The position numbers and the translations under genes were made by a program. Of a DNA stretch of 64,000 nt, positions 14,001-39,454 are shown piece by piece; the first letter of the stretch is position 1, and every line of letters begins with the position of its first letter. This DNA is from Tubiluchus corallicola (Eukaryota; Priapulida; Priapulimorpha; Priapulimorphida; Tubiluchidae): NCBI GenBank assembly GCA_030141605.1, contig JAQGDQ010000334.1, positions 126,001 to 190,000 on the forward strand. The letters are read 5' to 3'. The notes below the pieces were generated by a model. The model saw nothing but the letters and a program-made list of their open reading frames with translations. It was not told the DNA's origin and did no database searches.

Positions 14001-14876
14001 ACATGAGCCATTTTTAAAAGCTGCTTTTACCGAGAAATTTTAAAAAGCAGTGAATATTGATGCTGCCAAAAAGTGCAGTTGTGCATACGGTAAAAATACC
14101 GTAGAAATAGTCAAATAATAAAGATAATTTTTTACAGTCATGCTACATTGGTTCAAGAAACACAATGTTTTGAAAATGTTTAATTGGCTGACTGACCGAT
14201 TTAATATGAAATGAAGTCAAACTTCGGAAGTTAGCATACTATTATTAATCCGTGTTTTAGATAAATTTAGCAATACTAGTTTTTTTTTATCTAGTCACTT
14301 CCGTTCTATTTGTTTATTGGCGAGTTTAGAAGTAACATTGGTACACGTGATCCATAGATTTTTTGTAAGACGCAACTTTACTAGTCAAACTCTTTATGCA
14401 GCCACCTCAGAATTGGTAATTTACTGGTAACTACCATATGGCAACATTGTCATGTAACTAAATTAGTAAACTACATAAATTGTACGAACGTCGTAGCTTA
14501 AATACTATGAAACTACAAGCTACATTCAATGAGAGTGGCGCGCTCAATGACAACTATTGGAGTACATAGGGACAGTTTATTAAGAATTTGGAAGCTAAAC
14601 CGGAAGGAACCGGAATCCCGTAGTACCGCCCTGTGAGTGAACTCAGAAACCCTACACACATGAACTTGCAGCAGCATCAGCACCGCAGTGTAACTAGGTC
14701 AAGACAAGAGCCTAGAATGTTGCAAACTAGAACAAACCTCGTCTACATGCTAAGTCTGTAAAAGAACCCAGCCAACGTGCGTCATAGACCAACTTTTATA
14801 AGACTGTGGAAACAAACTGAGCCTAAAAAACTTTCAGCAGCTGCCCCAACCTGCCGGTAACAAAACGTTCCTTTGA

Positions 14877-14990
14877 AAATGCAATAAAATAAAATTCTTA
14901 CTAGAATCACTCGGCGGCAAAACAAAACATAAAAATGCAATAAAATAAAATTACTAGAATCATTCGGTGGTAAAACAAAACAAAAAGATG
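14877..14990. repeat. 57-base tandem duplication
   Basis: Two adjacent copies of a segment with AATGCAATAAAATAAAATT, CTAGAATCA and a CAAAACAAAA block, differing at a few bases. Confidence 0.8.
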
Positions 14991-16999
14991 AGAAAAAATA
15001 CAACAAAACGGCTTTTTTTGTCATGAAGTACAACTAAAGTAACGTGGACCAGACTTATGCAAGTGCCATTACGTTCAACAAAAACCATACGTACGTATGT
15101 AGTAACAATATCAGAATAATGGATGCAGATTATCAATTAGATTCCAAGCAAGCTTAATAAAAATGTTCGATTTAGTTAAATGAATTTCTCCTGTATAGGA
15201 GAATTTAATTTAATTAGTAAAATTGGTGAAAAAAATTGTAGGTAAAAACAGTTTAACTAATTAAATGATGCTACATATATCATTTTAGCCTTTTACGTTA
15301 AAATATTTTTTGACAATGAATAATTCAACGCAAGCACAAAATGAAACGATAAACGGTTAGCAAGGCAGGTAGAAGGCCTTCTGGCAATACAGTTAGCCAT
15401 TAACTGTACAGCTAGTCTAACTGCCTTACGGATATTATACAGTACTTAATAGTACTGAATGAGTCAACTGGTGTAGGTTGACAGCATACGCCAAAACTTA
15501 CACGCAGTGCATTTACTAAAGTGTTAATAAATAAAAGTTATAGCAACCTATAAAAACAAATTAATGAACACATTTTTACAAAAACAATCATGTACACAAA
15601 CAATCTTCAAATGAAGCTGTTGAGCATAAAATTATAAAAAAATATAAGGTGCTTCAATGTCTAATGCAACATCGAGCAAAAAGTAATACAAAGAACCTAA
15701 CTATATGTATAATATTACTATTAAATCGTATTCCTATCTTGATGTCCCAAATTTTAACTGTTAATACAGAAGAGCATATTTAGCTGGAAGCCAAGACTAA
15801 GCACTCAGCGAAAGGATACACTTAGTGCACAGGTAGTTGTGGCAGGACCAAAATCTATGTCATTATGAAGGCCAGAATCCTTTAAGATGGCTGGACCAGC
15901 AGACATAGCTTGGTTACATTCACATTCATATTATACATCCTCCCTCAAATGAACAGCACTTGGTAGGTAAAATGGCACAGGAAAAAATGGTACAGGTAAA
16001 ATAATGCCAGAAAAAGTGGCACACTTAGTAATATATGTATAGTATATAGGGTATAATATAATATAGGGTTGCAGTGAGGTATAATTATTTTAGTTATTTT
16101 TACCTTTGCCAAGAAAGTTATGCTTCAACACAGTTTGTTTGTTTAGCTGTTTTTGTCTGTTATTGCAGTAAGCCTATTATACAAAAACTATCTAACAGAT
16201 TTCCAAGAAACTTTGTGAAGAAAAGTGGTACAGAGTGCCAAAATGGGAATCTTTTTGCCAATTCTTTTTTTTGTAAAACTTGACCGAACACCACTTACAA
16301 AACTGTTCATGAAGCACTTCATGGAGGTTTCAGAGGTAGTGTTCAGTACTTCTTTTTTGTTATCTGCACCAGGACTCACAACTGTGAGTTAGTTCCAGGT
16401 TCCATTTCGAAAAAACCTGGCTTGTAAAACTGTCTAAAACCTTTGCTTATTAATGCATATAACATACAAGTGACTTGGTACGTATATATTTGTCAGTCTA
16501 TAATCGCCGCCACCGCCAAAATTAACGGTGAAAAAGGTAGATAAACAGTATGTGGAACATTCGTGCATTATTGATTACAAATCCATTTAATGAACAACAT
16601 TTTGTGAGTCTTTTGCTAGTCTATATAATACCTGTACATTTTTGTATGTTTGCTTGTTTATCTTTGTGTTAAACTTTGTGTTCAATTTTTTGAATCAAAA
16701 GAATCAGACGAATAAGATTAGGATTGTTTGGCTTTAGCAGGAATCTGCTTCCTACTAGCATTCTAGTTTTATTATAGAAATCAAATGCATCAAAACATGT
16801 GTGCCATTTTTACCATTCATTTAATGACCAGGCTTAACTCAGATTGCAGAGTGGTAACTGGTTGAAGTGTCTTAAAACTAATGTAGGTCTAACTCGAAAC
16901 ACATAAGTCCATAATTTTTCAGTTTAAAGAATTTGCCAACTTGTGATAAGCATCGTATCGACTATTTTTCTTCAACGACAAACGGGCCCAGTAATAGAA

Positions 17000-17113
17000 T
17001 CCAAATACAGCCTGACTATTGAAAATACAATGTAGCATCCAAACATAGCCTAACTATTGCAAATACAATGTAGCATCCAAATATATATAGCGTAACTATT
17101 GCAAATACAATGG
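17000..17113. repeat. Short tandem array, three copies of about 40 bases
   Basis: The unit contains AACTATTGCAAATACAATG and TAGCATCCAAA. Copies differ by substitutions and a small AT insertion. Confidence 0.75.
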
Positions 17114-17696
17114 CTTAACCAAACAAAGCCACAGCTGATGCACAGCCTGCCTAGCCTAGCGATGAACAAAGCCTGTTGCTAAGGACTTTTAGGTAACCAC
17201 GTTAACTTTAAATATGTGTGAACAGCGGATAGTTGGGATCGCTGTTATTATTGAACATGTGCAGCCAGTGCAAAAACAATAATTCTGAAATTAATTATAA
17301 TGGCTGCATCACAGTAGGCTGAGTTTCTGAATTACGAACAACAATGTATACTTTCCGAAACCCAGAATAAAGCACGTTAAAGCGGGTAAATTAGTACAGT
17401 AACTATTGGAATCTACATACCAGGCACCAAAGCACCAACCCAGTAAAATTATTCAAATTCCTGATGGCAATATGCACGACGCATAAGCAAGTTACCAACT
17501 TAAAATAGACATTGACAAACTAGTGAGAGTATTTTACAGTACTATTGACTAAATATCTATTATCACTGTTATTCATATCACAGCACTAATAATTAATGAT
17601 TATCAATGATGCATTAAGTCACATGTAGCCCATATCTAATGTAAAAGAATCTTAGCCGAAATGAAGTAAAGCTACGAAATAACCTCTTACCTTATT

Positions 17697-17879
17697 CTAT
17701 TAGCTACAAAGCTTCCAGACTCCAAGCCTAGGGATGGAGCGGCTCCCTAGACATCAGCAAACGACCGAAAAACTTCGGCCACTCATAACAAATTGAGGAA
17801 ATTAAACTGAGATAAAGAAATCATACATCAACTCATCGTACTATGCTGAGCAATACAGCTTGTGACTAGCAGCTGAGCG
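17697..17879 (-). other. Possible non-coding first exon of the MARCH gene
   Basis: On the minus strand a strong donor (AAG before GTAAGAGG) lies at 17691-17696, with a GC-richer, promoter-like block just upstream. It could pair with the 5' UTR acceptor at 11068-11070, giving a 6.6 kb intron. This is inference from position and splice signals only. Confidence 0.35.
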
Positions 17880-17927
17880 GTCACGTGACTAGGTCAGTGG
17901 CGTGGTGTGATCTTCTGCGCAAGCGCA
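17880..17927. promoter_or_regulatory. Promoter-like block with CLEAR-type E-box and NRF1-type motif
   Basis: 17880-17889 is GTCACGTGAC, the palindromic E-box bound by MiT/TFE and USF factors and the core of the CLEAR motif. 17916-17927 is TGCGCAAGCGCA, a full NRF1-type dyad. Both lie in a GC-richer patch immediately upstream of the proposed first exon of the MARCH gene. Both motifs are usual in TATA-less promoters, so the site may fire in either direction. Confidence 0.5.
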
Positions 17928-18302
17928 TAACGTGCTTGTTGGTAAACCAAGAGGCGGATGACGAAATATTGCGTAGTATTAACTCAAGTAGGGTTAACTG
18001 CACGCTAAAAATTATTTTAAAATCGCCGAAAGCCTGGGCATTTAATCTTTAGACATTTACAATTAATAAAATTACAGGAATAGATAGTAGAGCCTAGGCC
18101 TAGGTTAGTTATTAAAGTTTTTAATCAGATGGCAAATAAAAGATGCAGATGATAGCAGGCAAATTTCTAAATACCTTTTTGGACAAAGTATTAAACTTCA
18201 TATGAAACGCAGTCTAGTGCGCAGCAAAACTGATATGATTTGTGAGTAAAAATTTTTGAATTAAACGATTAGCTTAAATCCAAACTGTAACGTCAAAATA
18301 AA

Positions 18303-18560
18303 GTATGGCGAGGTCGAGTAGTCACTGTGTGTGCTTGGTGACCGAGTTAAACAATGCTAAGCCTGGTCAGTAGGTGGACGAGAAACAGGCTGATTCAATA
18401 CTCGTTCTGGGCTGTTACACCTGCCTACCCACTTCAAAGTGGCTAGTGTTTCATCTTAGAGGATTATCCTTGATAATGGGATAGATTCCTGTCCCACCAG
18501 AATCTTTACTGAGTGGGTTCTGCCACTGAGTGCTCAATCCCAGTGGATAAAAACAATTTA
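18303..18560 (+). mobile_element. Probable 5S rRNA-derived SINE
   Basis: 18340-18380 reads GACCGAGTTAAACAATGC, then AAGCCTGGTCAGTAGGTGGA. This follows the 5S rRNA internal promoter order (CGAAGTTAAGCAACG, then GCCTGGTTAGTACTTGGATG). A diverged C-terminal-side segment with CTCGTTCTGGGCTGTTAC resembles the 5S 3' part. The rest (to the AATTTATTATTAA tail) is an unrelated body. It is too diverged for a functional 5S gene; a SINE3-type element fits best. Confidence 0.5.
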
Positions 18561-19689
18561 TTATTAAGTAATTATCAAAATTATTGTGTTAAGTAATTAA
18601 GGTTATTAAAGCAGTTTAAATTTAGCAGTTTAGTTAAGAACTTATCCAGTTTTTAGAGACCATGGATATTTGTTGCAGTTCTCACATTAGGCCTCCTATA
18701 CTGCTGCAGTAAAGTATGTAGGCAGTACTGTGTAGATACTTCTCGATGTTCCTTCTGATGCTTCTCCTGATGCTCCTGCGCTAGTGTTCTGTGGCTTTGT
18801 TTACTCACTTTTGTTGAAAACAATTAAAATAATGAAAGAGCACGAAGTTTCAAACCACCACCGTGATTTGCCACCACGTAAAATGGAAAAAGATCAAAAT
18901 CACACAAAGTTAACATCAGTAATTTTTAAAGCATCAAACATGAACCCTGCTGTAGTACATAAACCTTCACAAACCTGAGTATATACAGCGGTGAAATGTA
19001 ATTAGACAACCAAATAATATCAGTAGGTCAAGAAAGCTTTGTTGGAATTAATTCAGATCCTGGACTCCTGGCTGATAAACGTACTCTCAGTTGCCTTTCC
19101 ATTGGCAAAACAAGAGAACTCATAATCTCATTTTCAGGTTGGAGTCAAGTATGTCTTGTGAATTCTGTTTCTGTTTCTAGGCTTTTCCCCGCCTTTTTAT
19201 TTGATGCGACATGTTGTGCTTTTTCGTTGCGATATTTTATTATCACTGTTGTTATTTTTAAGAATTTGTGTTATTGCTTATTCACATTATAATTGATGTT
19301 TTACATTCATCTTTTAACCAACTGAGAGCATCAATAGCTGGCGAGGTTCGCATGTTACGTTTGGGCTGAGCTGTGCTGTGTTTGCGTGATAAGATATGCT
19401 GAAACTTTCGCGATTACAGCGCCGCTCAGTGATCACATGGAGAAGGTTAGTTGGTAGAAAAACGAAGCGGTATAGTGCCCGGCATTATATTTGAAGACAT
19501 GGGGAGAAATGTAAAGAAGTGCCTAAGTTATAATAAATTTCTTTTCAATAGTTACGAATTTGTTAGTTCTACAAACTGCAACATCAGCAAATACAGAAAT
19601 ATTAAACTACATGTGTTAGCATCAGCAAATACAAATACTAATTGAGCGTAACTTTATACAATACGCACACTGGCTGTCGGATTAATGGT

Positions 19690-22446
19690 TTGTTTATGAA
19701 TCGCCCTTCTTTTGCTGACGATAATTGTTTAATCTCTTATACAGTAAGATCAACGAAACAATACTTAAATAAATTGTGGACAACTACCAAATCTAAACCT
19801 AATTATAATAATTATAAAAAAAGCGAGAAATTCATTTAATAATCTAAACAAATCTTTAAAAAACAAATATATACAGCAACAGTGTAATAATGCAATCTCT
19901 TCTAAAGATAAATGGGAAATAATTAACAATGTCATTAACAGATACAAAAACAAGCAAACCCATATCACGGAACTTATAATTGACAATAAAGTAATAAAGA
20001 AAACTAAAGACATTGCATATGCTCTTAATACTACTTTCATTAATTTGGGAAATTTCTGCTGGCCATCTAATCATAATAGTAACTACAGCAACATAATTTC
20101 GAAATTAAAAATGGAATTAAATACTAACACAACTTTTTCGTTCTCCACCATTACCACAAATGAAATATTTAAAATCTTAGTTAAACTAGATATTAACAAA
20201 GGTAGTTAATAGGTACATAAAATATAGGTTAATAAAATATAACAAAGGTAGATAAGCCCATCTGAAATACCCATGAAGATATTAAAGGGTAGCGCCAATA
20301 TAATAGCACCTCATGTTGCCTACATTACAAACCAAATGATCATACGCAGTGAATTCCCCAGTATTTGTAAGCAACCCAATGTAACACCAGTCCACAAAAA
20401 AGACTCATCAAGTGACCCTGTTAATTTACCGGCCTATATCCGTCGTTTATTGTTTTTGAAAAATTTTGGAAAAAGTACTATATGAACAAATGAATTCATG
20501 TATAAACGTTAACAAGATACTTAATAAACATCAATTTGGTTTTAGACGAAAACACTCTACTACTGATGCCATCATACATGCAATTGAAAACTGGAGATCA
20601 AACTTAAATGAAAATAAATATATTGTAGCAGCATTTTTAGACTTAAGTAAAGCCTTTGATAGCCTAGACCACAATCTTTTGGAAGACAATGTAAAATCAT
20701 TAGGATTTAATACAACTTCATTAAAGCTCATTAACAGTTACTTGAGAAACAGAAAACAAAGAGTTAAATTATCTACAAATACCGTCTCACAATGGCTAAC
20801 ATTACAGCAGGGCATACCACAAGGCACACTTTTGGGTCCCCTACTTTTCTGTCTTTATGTTAACAATATATCTAAAACACTAACACATTGTAATATAACA
20901 CAGTATGCTGACGACACAACTAGGCCACGAAAATCTAGCAACAGCTCAACGACTTTTAGAACAGGACATCGCAAACATTAACATAGCATTTACACATTTA
21001 AAACTCAAATTAAATAGCACCAAAACAAATTTCATGGTCCTTTCCCCGTTCTCAAATGACAATATAAGTAATACTTCACTAAAAGTTGAAAATAGCATAA
21101 TACAACAGAAAAACAATGTAAGTTTTCTTGGTATCTATGTAGATAACAAACTTTCTTGGAATAACCACTTTAATCAAATTTACGATAAAATGGCATGCGG
21201 AACGTCTTACTTACGGCAGGTAAAAGCTCAACTAACTAAACAGACAAAGTTGTTAATTTTTAAAACTCTCATTCTACCGCACTTTTTATACGGTTGCACA
21301 CTTTTTCATGACGTTTCAAGAGACAGCTATAACAAACTAAATAGTCTTCAAAATTATGCATTAAGATTAGTCGCTGGCTATTCAAATAAAACGTCCCTCA
21401 TAACAAATCAAACCTCTGCAACAGAATTAAGAACAATGTTTAAAATCCCAATTTTACAAGCACACAAAGACTTCTACACAATCCTGTTTTTATATAAATA
21501 CATCAACAATATTAACACGCCCTTCATCAAAAATAAGCTTCCACTCCTCTTGGAGCCAACATTAAATGCAAGAACACACAATATTAAACTACTACGCACT
21601 AATAACAAATACGGCAACAATTCTATCACTTTGGGAGTTCAACTTTGGAATACCCTGCCATCAAATTTAAAACAAATCAAATCTTTGGACGAATTCAAAT
21701 CAAAATTAAGAATACATACATTAAATCGTTTTGAAAACCGAACATACGTAAACGATAATATTGAGCTGAACAGGTGAAAGTGCATTATACAGTTCTATTC
21801 ATAGGCACCAGGCCAGCCGACCTACAGGTAATGTTATGACCTCCACTTTAAACTAAGAAGCCCATCACATTACCCGCGATTGATTGAGCAATGGTTTCCT
21901 GTGGAAAGAACGACCACGTGACATCGTCAGTTGTCTTTTGGTTGTCGTGGAATGCACTTCTCCTGTCTGCCTGCCGAGTGTCGTGGATTCCGTAAGGTTT
22001 GAAGCATTGTCATCAGGTTTTGTTTTTTCTATTGTGTTGTTCTTCTTAGCCGTCCCTTTTGAATTCTAAGTTTTGGTTTTGTTGTTTCTTTTGTTTAAAT
22101 TTCTGGAGTGTCCGTTATGCAGCGCTTACCCACATCACCGATGGCGGGCCGTAAGGCTATCTACCGGGTCGGTCGAACCTCGGAACAATATATATTCATC
22201 CACAAATTTTATTTACCCACGTCCATTTTAAATTATATGTATATATTGTATATAGTCTATTATAATTTGCGTCTAATATTATAATGTATATTTTGTTTTA
22301 AATTTTTGGCACAGTTTTTAGTTTGCACTGGACGCATTTGCCTTTAACAGTTGTGTGAATTTTATTCTCATGCTGCGATGTTCTTTTATGCTTTTATAGT
22401 TATGAATATCGACTTTTTTATGGCAAATAAAGATTATATATATATC
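19690..22446 (+). mobile_element. CR1/jockey-like LINE, 3' half, nearly intact reverse transcriptase
   Basis: Coding remains in order: linker before the RT (19818-20208, ending NKGS), the start of the RT (20273-20450, VTPVHKKDSSSD), RT core (20466-20925: HQFGFRRKHSTTDA, AFLDLSKAFDSLDH, QGIPQGTLLGPLLFCLYV, then YADDT) and the thumb/C-terminal region (20920-21776, including FLGIYVDNKLSWNNH and LWNTLPSNLKQIKSL). Frames break near 20210, 20455 and 20925. A 44-base insertion at about 20210-20255 repeats ACAAAGGTAG at both edges and causes the first break. A 3' UTR follows, ending in AAATAAAGATTAT and a short (AT)n tail. The endonuclease half is absent, so it is a 5'-truncated dead copy. Confidence 0.9.
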
Positions 22447-22752
22447 CGTTAGGTACATATCGTAATTTGGTTGGTGATGGTTAATAAGTGCTATGTATGT
22501 TTATTTTCTTCTTTGCCTCTTATGTCATTACAACTTATTACCATTGCTTTTAGTCGGTGCTTTGTGGTTTCACCGGTTTTTGATTGGATTTGATTGGTGT
22601 AGATGTAGCAACCAGTTTGCAATGTAAACGTAATGGAACAGAGAAGTATTCTGATCCAGTAGCGAAAACGATTTGAAGTAGTAAAAAATTTCTATAGGGT
22701 TATTACAGAGCTGTGTTAGAGACTTCAATTTGATGAAGCTAATGCATTACCA

Positions 22753-23016
22753 GACGGGTTAGTCTAGTGGTAATGCTTCTACTTTCCGTCTGAGAGGTCG
22801 TCTGAGCGGCCGGGTCATATCAAAAACTTCAAAAATGATACCTGCTGTTGCCCTGTCTGAGGCGTGGTATTTAGGGTAAAAGTGGGGTAATAATAGTCTC
22901 TGTTATGTAGTTGCAAGTTGTTATTTATAGTCGGCGATAATAGCTCTTTGAGCTAATGTTAATTGTTACCCAAAAACCAACTTTAAATAAAGATTATTAT
23001 TATTATACCGCGAAGA
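22753..23016 (+). mobile_element. tRNA-derived SINE, copy 1
   Basis: The head has a clear pol III A box (TTAGTCTAGTGGTAATG) and a decayed B-box part. The body runs from GCGGCCGGGT to AACTTTAAATAAAG and ends in (ATT)n. A second copy in the other orientation at 56671-57010 shares most of the body and keeps the B box, which defines a family. Confidence 0.8.
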
Positions 23017-23029
23017 AGAAGAAGAACGC

Positions 23030-23240
23030 CCTCGCTAATCGCATCTTATGGCGTCAGTTTTAACTGCTCTGTTGCAAGTCCCACAAGGATACTTAAGCTT
23101 TCGGTCACTAGGGCCTGGATTTAAATCTAGTTGACCACTAAACAGCAACGTCAGTAATGTACAATTGCTAGGTTTTGAATTCACTATAAGAGCGCATTGC
23201 TTACATTCTCGTATTACATCTGGAACCAAAATGTACTAGG
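23030..23240 (-). mobile_element. LINE ORF2 5' fragment with 2A-like peptide and PHD-type finger start
   Basis: The frame at 23229-23038 reads TLLTLLFSGQLDLNPGP and then YPCGTCNRAVKTDAIRCD. An NPGP preceded by a hydrophobic stretch, followed by a CxxC finger, is the N-terminal signature of some CR1-like LINE proteins, where a 2A ribosome-skipping peptide precedes the finger and endonuclease. The 2A core here (QLDLNPGP) differs from the canonical DxExNPGP at two key places, so activity is doubtful. It is cut off by a (GAA)n run next to the SINE tail. Confidence 0.7.
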
Positions 23241-23615
23241 GTTTTTTACGTTTTACAATTAAGGAAAGAAAAGCTGGTTTGCAAAAAAAGTCTAATAGTG
23301 ACTCATTGTGTGACCTTTATAAGATCCTTTTAGTCTGTGGTCGGTAGAGAGTAAAAATTGTCCCATTTTATTTTTGTGGGCTTATATTACTGGACACATG
23401 AAGACTAATATTGCAGCTTATAATACCTGCTAATAATAATAGTCAAGTACCGCGTGTGAAGGGACAGGTGTGATGGACATATCAAGATGATACAAGTCAG
23501 ATAACACACATAAATTATGATCTGGTACAAAAACAAACTGTCACAGACGTTTTAGTTAGCAATAGTATTCCAGCTCTTCTTGCACAGCTGCTTGCAAAGA
23601 TTTTTTTTTGAAATT
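23241..23615 (+). promoter_or_regulatory. Upstream region of the carboxypeptidase gene
   Basis: Directly precedes the start codon at 23616. I see no convincing TATA box. An AGATAA element (GATA-type) lies at about 23498. The transcription start cannot be placed. Confidence 0.25.
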
Positions 23616-36030
<12,415 letters not shown>

Positions 36031-36232
36031 AGATGAGCGTTTGATTAGGTGAAGTAATTGAGCATTCAGGAAATTAATTTTACATTATTGGACACAGGCA
36101 TATTTTATAGCCGAACGCGTTTTCATCATTTTTTTATTCAAATACTATTGAAAAAGGTGAAAGTCATAAAATCAAAGTGCGTTTTTGAGGTTGAAGTACA
36201 TTTTAAAATTAACTTAAAATTAAACACAATCA

Positions 36233-36238
36233 AATAAA
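36233..36238 (+). terminator. Polyadenylation signal of the carboxypeptidase gene
   Basis: AATAAA about 200 bases after the TAG stop at 36028-36030. Confidence 0.5.
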
Positions 36239-36765
36239 ATATTGGAAATACGCAAGACAATCAGATCAAGCACAAGCTCTTCTAATTCAGTGATTTTATT
36301 TTTTCCACTTTGAGCAGTAAGAAATATTTTGATTGAACATCTGTGTAGCAGAAGCATTATTTTTGTGGACAACAGTAAAAATAACATGTTGGGTTGTTTT
36401 AATTTTTCCAATAAACTGTTGTATGCCCTGCAGATGCCTCCTTTGTACTGTAACACTTTAATGAAAAAACTACACTTCATTATCATATCATCATATGCCC
36501 ATTACGTTTATTGTGCACATTAGGCACCCACAACTCTAAAATAAAAGAAATCTGCGTTCAAGACAGTTAAACACAGCAGTAATCCAGCAAAAAATTAGAC
36601 ACTGCTATGCCAGTGGCTTGTCAGCACTACTTCCGAGCAACACACACACACAAAAACTACACTATCATCTGGAAAGTGTGCATGTATATGTTCTTCACCA
36701 AAACTCTGGTCACCCACAGTCTATAAACATTTCCTTGCTGTCTCGCGAATACTGCATAGAAGGAA

Positions 36766-37016
36766 GGACGGAGAGCCGCGGAACATTTACAGTGCATGTG
36801 CTGAACAGTTACACAGGAGGCGGAGAGCCCAGGGGCAGTTTACAGTGCTGGTGCTGATTTACACAGGAGGACGGAGAGCCCAGGGGCAGTTTACAGTGCA
36901 TGTGCTGAATACACAGGAGCAGGGACGGAGAGCCCTGGGGCAGTTCACAATGCAAGTGCTGAACAGTTACACAAGAGGACGGAGAGCCCGGGACAGTTTA
37001 CAGTGCAGGCGCTGAA
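36766..37016. repeat. Minisatellite with a unit of about 60 bases
   Basis: Four to five copies built from GGACGGAGAGCCC, GGGGCAGTTTACAGTGC, GTGCTGAA and TTACACAGGAGG. Copies vary in length through loss of the CAGTTACA part. It lies directly downstream of the carboxypeptidase gene. Confidence 0.9.
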
Positions 37017-38169
37017 TAGCATTAATATCGGTTGATTATTAATAATCGGAAAACAGACCTTTTTCAGACATTCTGTCAATTTTCAAAGCAAAACCAGCAG
37101 ACAAATTTTGAAGAAACGAACTGAAGCGGCAACAAAATTAAAGAAAAATAGATTAGCAATAAGCGAATTACTTATAGTAACTTATAATGTTAAGCTTATA
37201 ATAACTAATAAAAGAGTGACTCGGGTTACATTCTAGTAACCTAAGTGATAGAAATGGTTTAAAATAACCAAACAGAATAAGAAAACAGTGTATAAAATTC
37301 ATTGAAGATAATTCCTCTTCTCTATAGGCCCACACTGTTTATATTCTTTAAATGTCGACACTCACAGGTGCCTTAACCATATTTAAATGTGTGTGAACAT
37401 CTAAAGAAATACACACGACAGTAAGAGGGTAGATTTACGCACCGTGACCACTGAAATGACTTTAATGTCGGTTCATATAAATCTTATGATTGATTCAGCT
37501 TTCATATTATAACTCTAGCTAATATCTCTCAATATTGACAGTAATAAATTCATCGTAAATCACGGAATACCCAACACATCTTCATTCTCGTCGTTTTCGT
37601 GTTTTTGTTCTCGTTCATGTTATATAAAACTTTGCTTTTTACTTGTGAGGTAAACAATATGCACCAAATTTTTGTCAAAATTTGAATCCATACACGCATA
37701 TAGATCAATGTAAACGTATATCAATAACTTCTTAACAGCTAGCTTATTAGCATCATGTCAGCCGAGTTTCTTATATCGTCTTCATAGTCTGGATCTGGAA
37801 CGTGTCACTATATAGGGATTCGTTTCTCGAAAAATTTATTTCTGTCTGAGATATTACCGATTTTTCGACGACTAACTATTGTTTCAATAGCAAAAATTTT
37901 TGGGCAGATTCAGCAATGGCACAAGATTTAAGATTTCAAGATTTATTTTTATTTAGCCAACATATAAACATTCGAACAAATACAGATTTGCGCATTTCTG
38001 TAACAATTAAAGATTAACTTAATTATAAGTACATTAAAGATGTGTGGCTGAAGGGACCTGAAAATGACAATACAGCAGCATTACTTAAAGGTCAAAATAC
38101 TGCGTTCTAGCTGCACGCAGATCATTTTAATAGTTTAATAAAAAAAATTCACAGGGCAAAGCTAAATAT
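37017..38169. other. Spacer with no recognised gene
   Basis: AT-rich. At about 37921-37965 AAGATTT repeated three times followed by ATTTTTATTTAG resembles a retroelement tail, but nothing can be assigned. Confidence 0.4.
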
Positions 38170-38645
<476 letters not shown>

Positions 38646-39454
38646 AGATGCACTGCACCTTGACTGAAATGAGCCTGCGAGTGTAGCGGGTAGTGTTCTA
38701 AACGAAATATCCTGACAATTGGACAGAAAAAACTAAGTAAGCGAATAACTCGATGTTTCCTTTCCGGACTAGTTTAATTTCAAGACGCACCATGCAGACA
38801 ATGAGTCAAAATGGTCAAATACACAAGAATTGTCTGCAAAGAACTCTGTAAAAGGATTCATTAGCTTGCAGTGTTCAATGTTAAATGAAAAAAAATCTGT
38901 GGTAATTTTTATTACAGGTAGAAAGACATCAATGATAACGCACACAATGTTGTTTATATCAAAAGACATAACTTTGTGAAAACAAATTTAATTAGAATAA
39001 AACATGGCCAAGAAGTACATTTTTAAATAAGCCCCTGTTTAAAATTATATGAATAAACGGAAACACACAAATTTACAAAAATCGATATTTAACTGTAGCC
39101 TAATTACATAAACATATGATTAAAGCTATTTAAAATATATAATACATATTTTGAAAATACACCTCTATATATTGAAATATAAAGATGGAACATGTAAATT
39201 GCGATATAATAAGTACGTGAAAATGATGTTGCATACATAGCTTATTGGTGGCGTATAAACAATTTAAATATCGTAAAAGGGCTATTCTGCAGATGTTGAA
39301 ACATAAAATAATGTCCTACGTATAAACTAATTCTATTGTGCCTACTTTGTATAGATTTTGCAAAATAAAAAATATATAAGAATAAGGAGTGTTTGCTGAA
39401 AACATTTGGCATTTTATAGGCCATACTTTAATATAATAACACTTAGGAATTAGA

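Larger units (their letters stand above)
11068..17690. other. Probable 5' UTR intron of the MARCH gene
   Basis: No protein-like exon was found. The region holds scattered AT-rich repeats, a tandem duplication at 14877-14990 and a short tandem array at 17000-17113. Open frames at 12678-12968 and 13802-14017 have no recognised motif. Confidence 0.4.

Noticed and set aside
13777-14017. Overlapping frames on both strands around a GC-richer patch
   Set aside because: No domain recognised and no supported exon boundaries.
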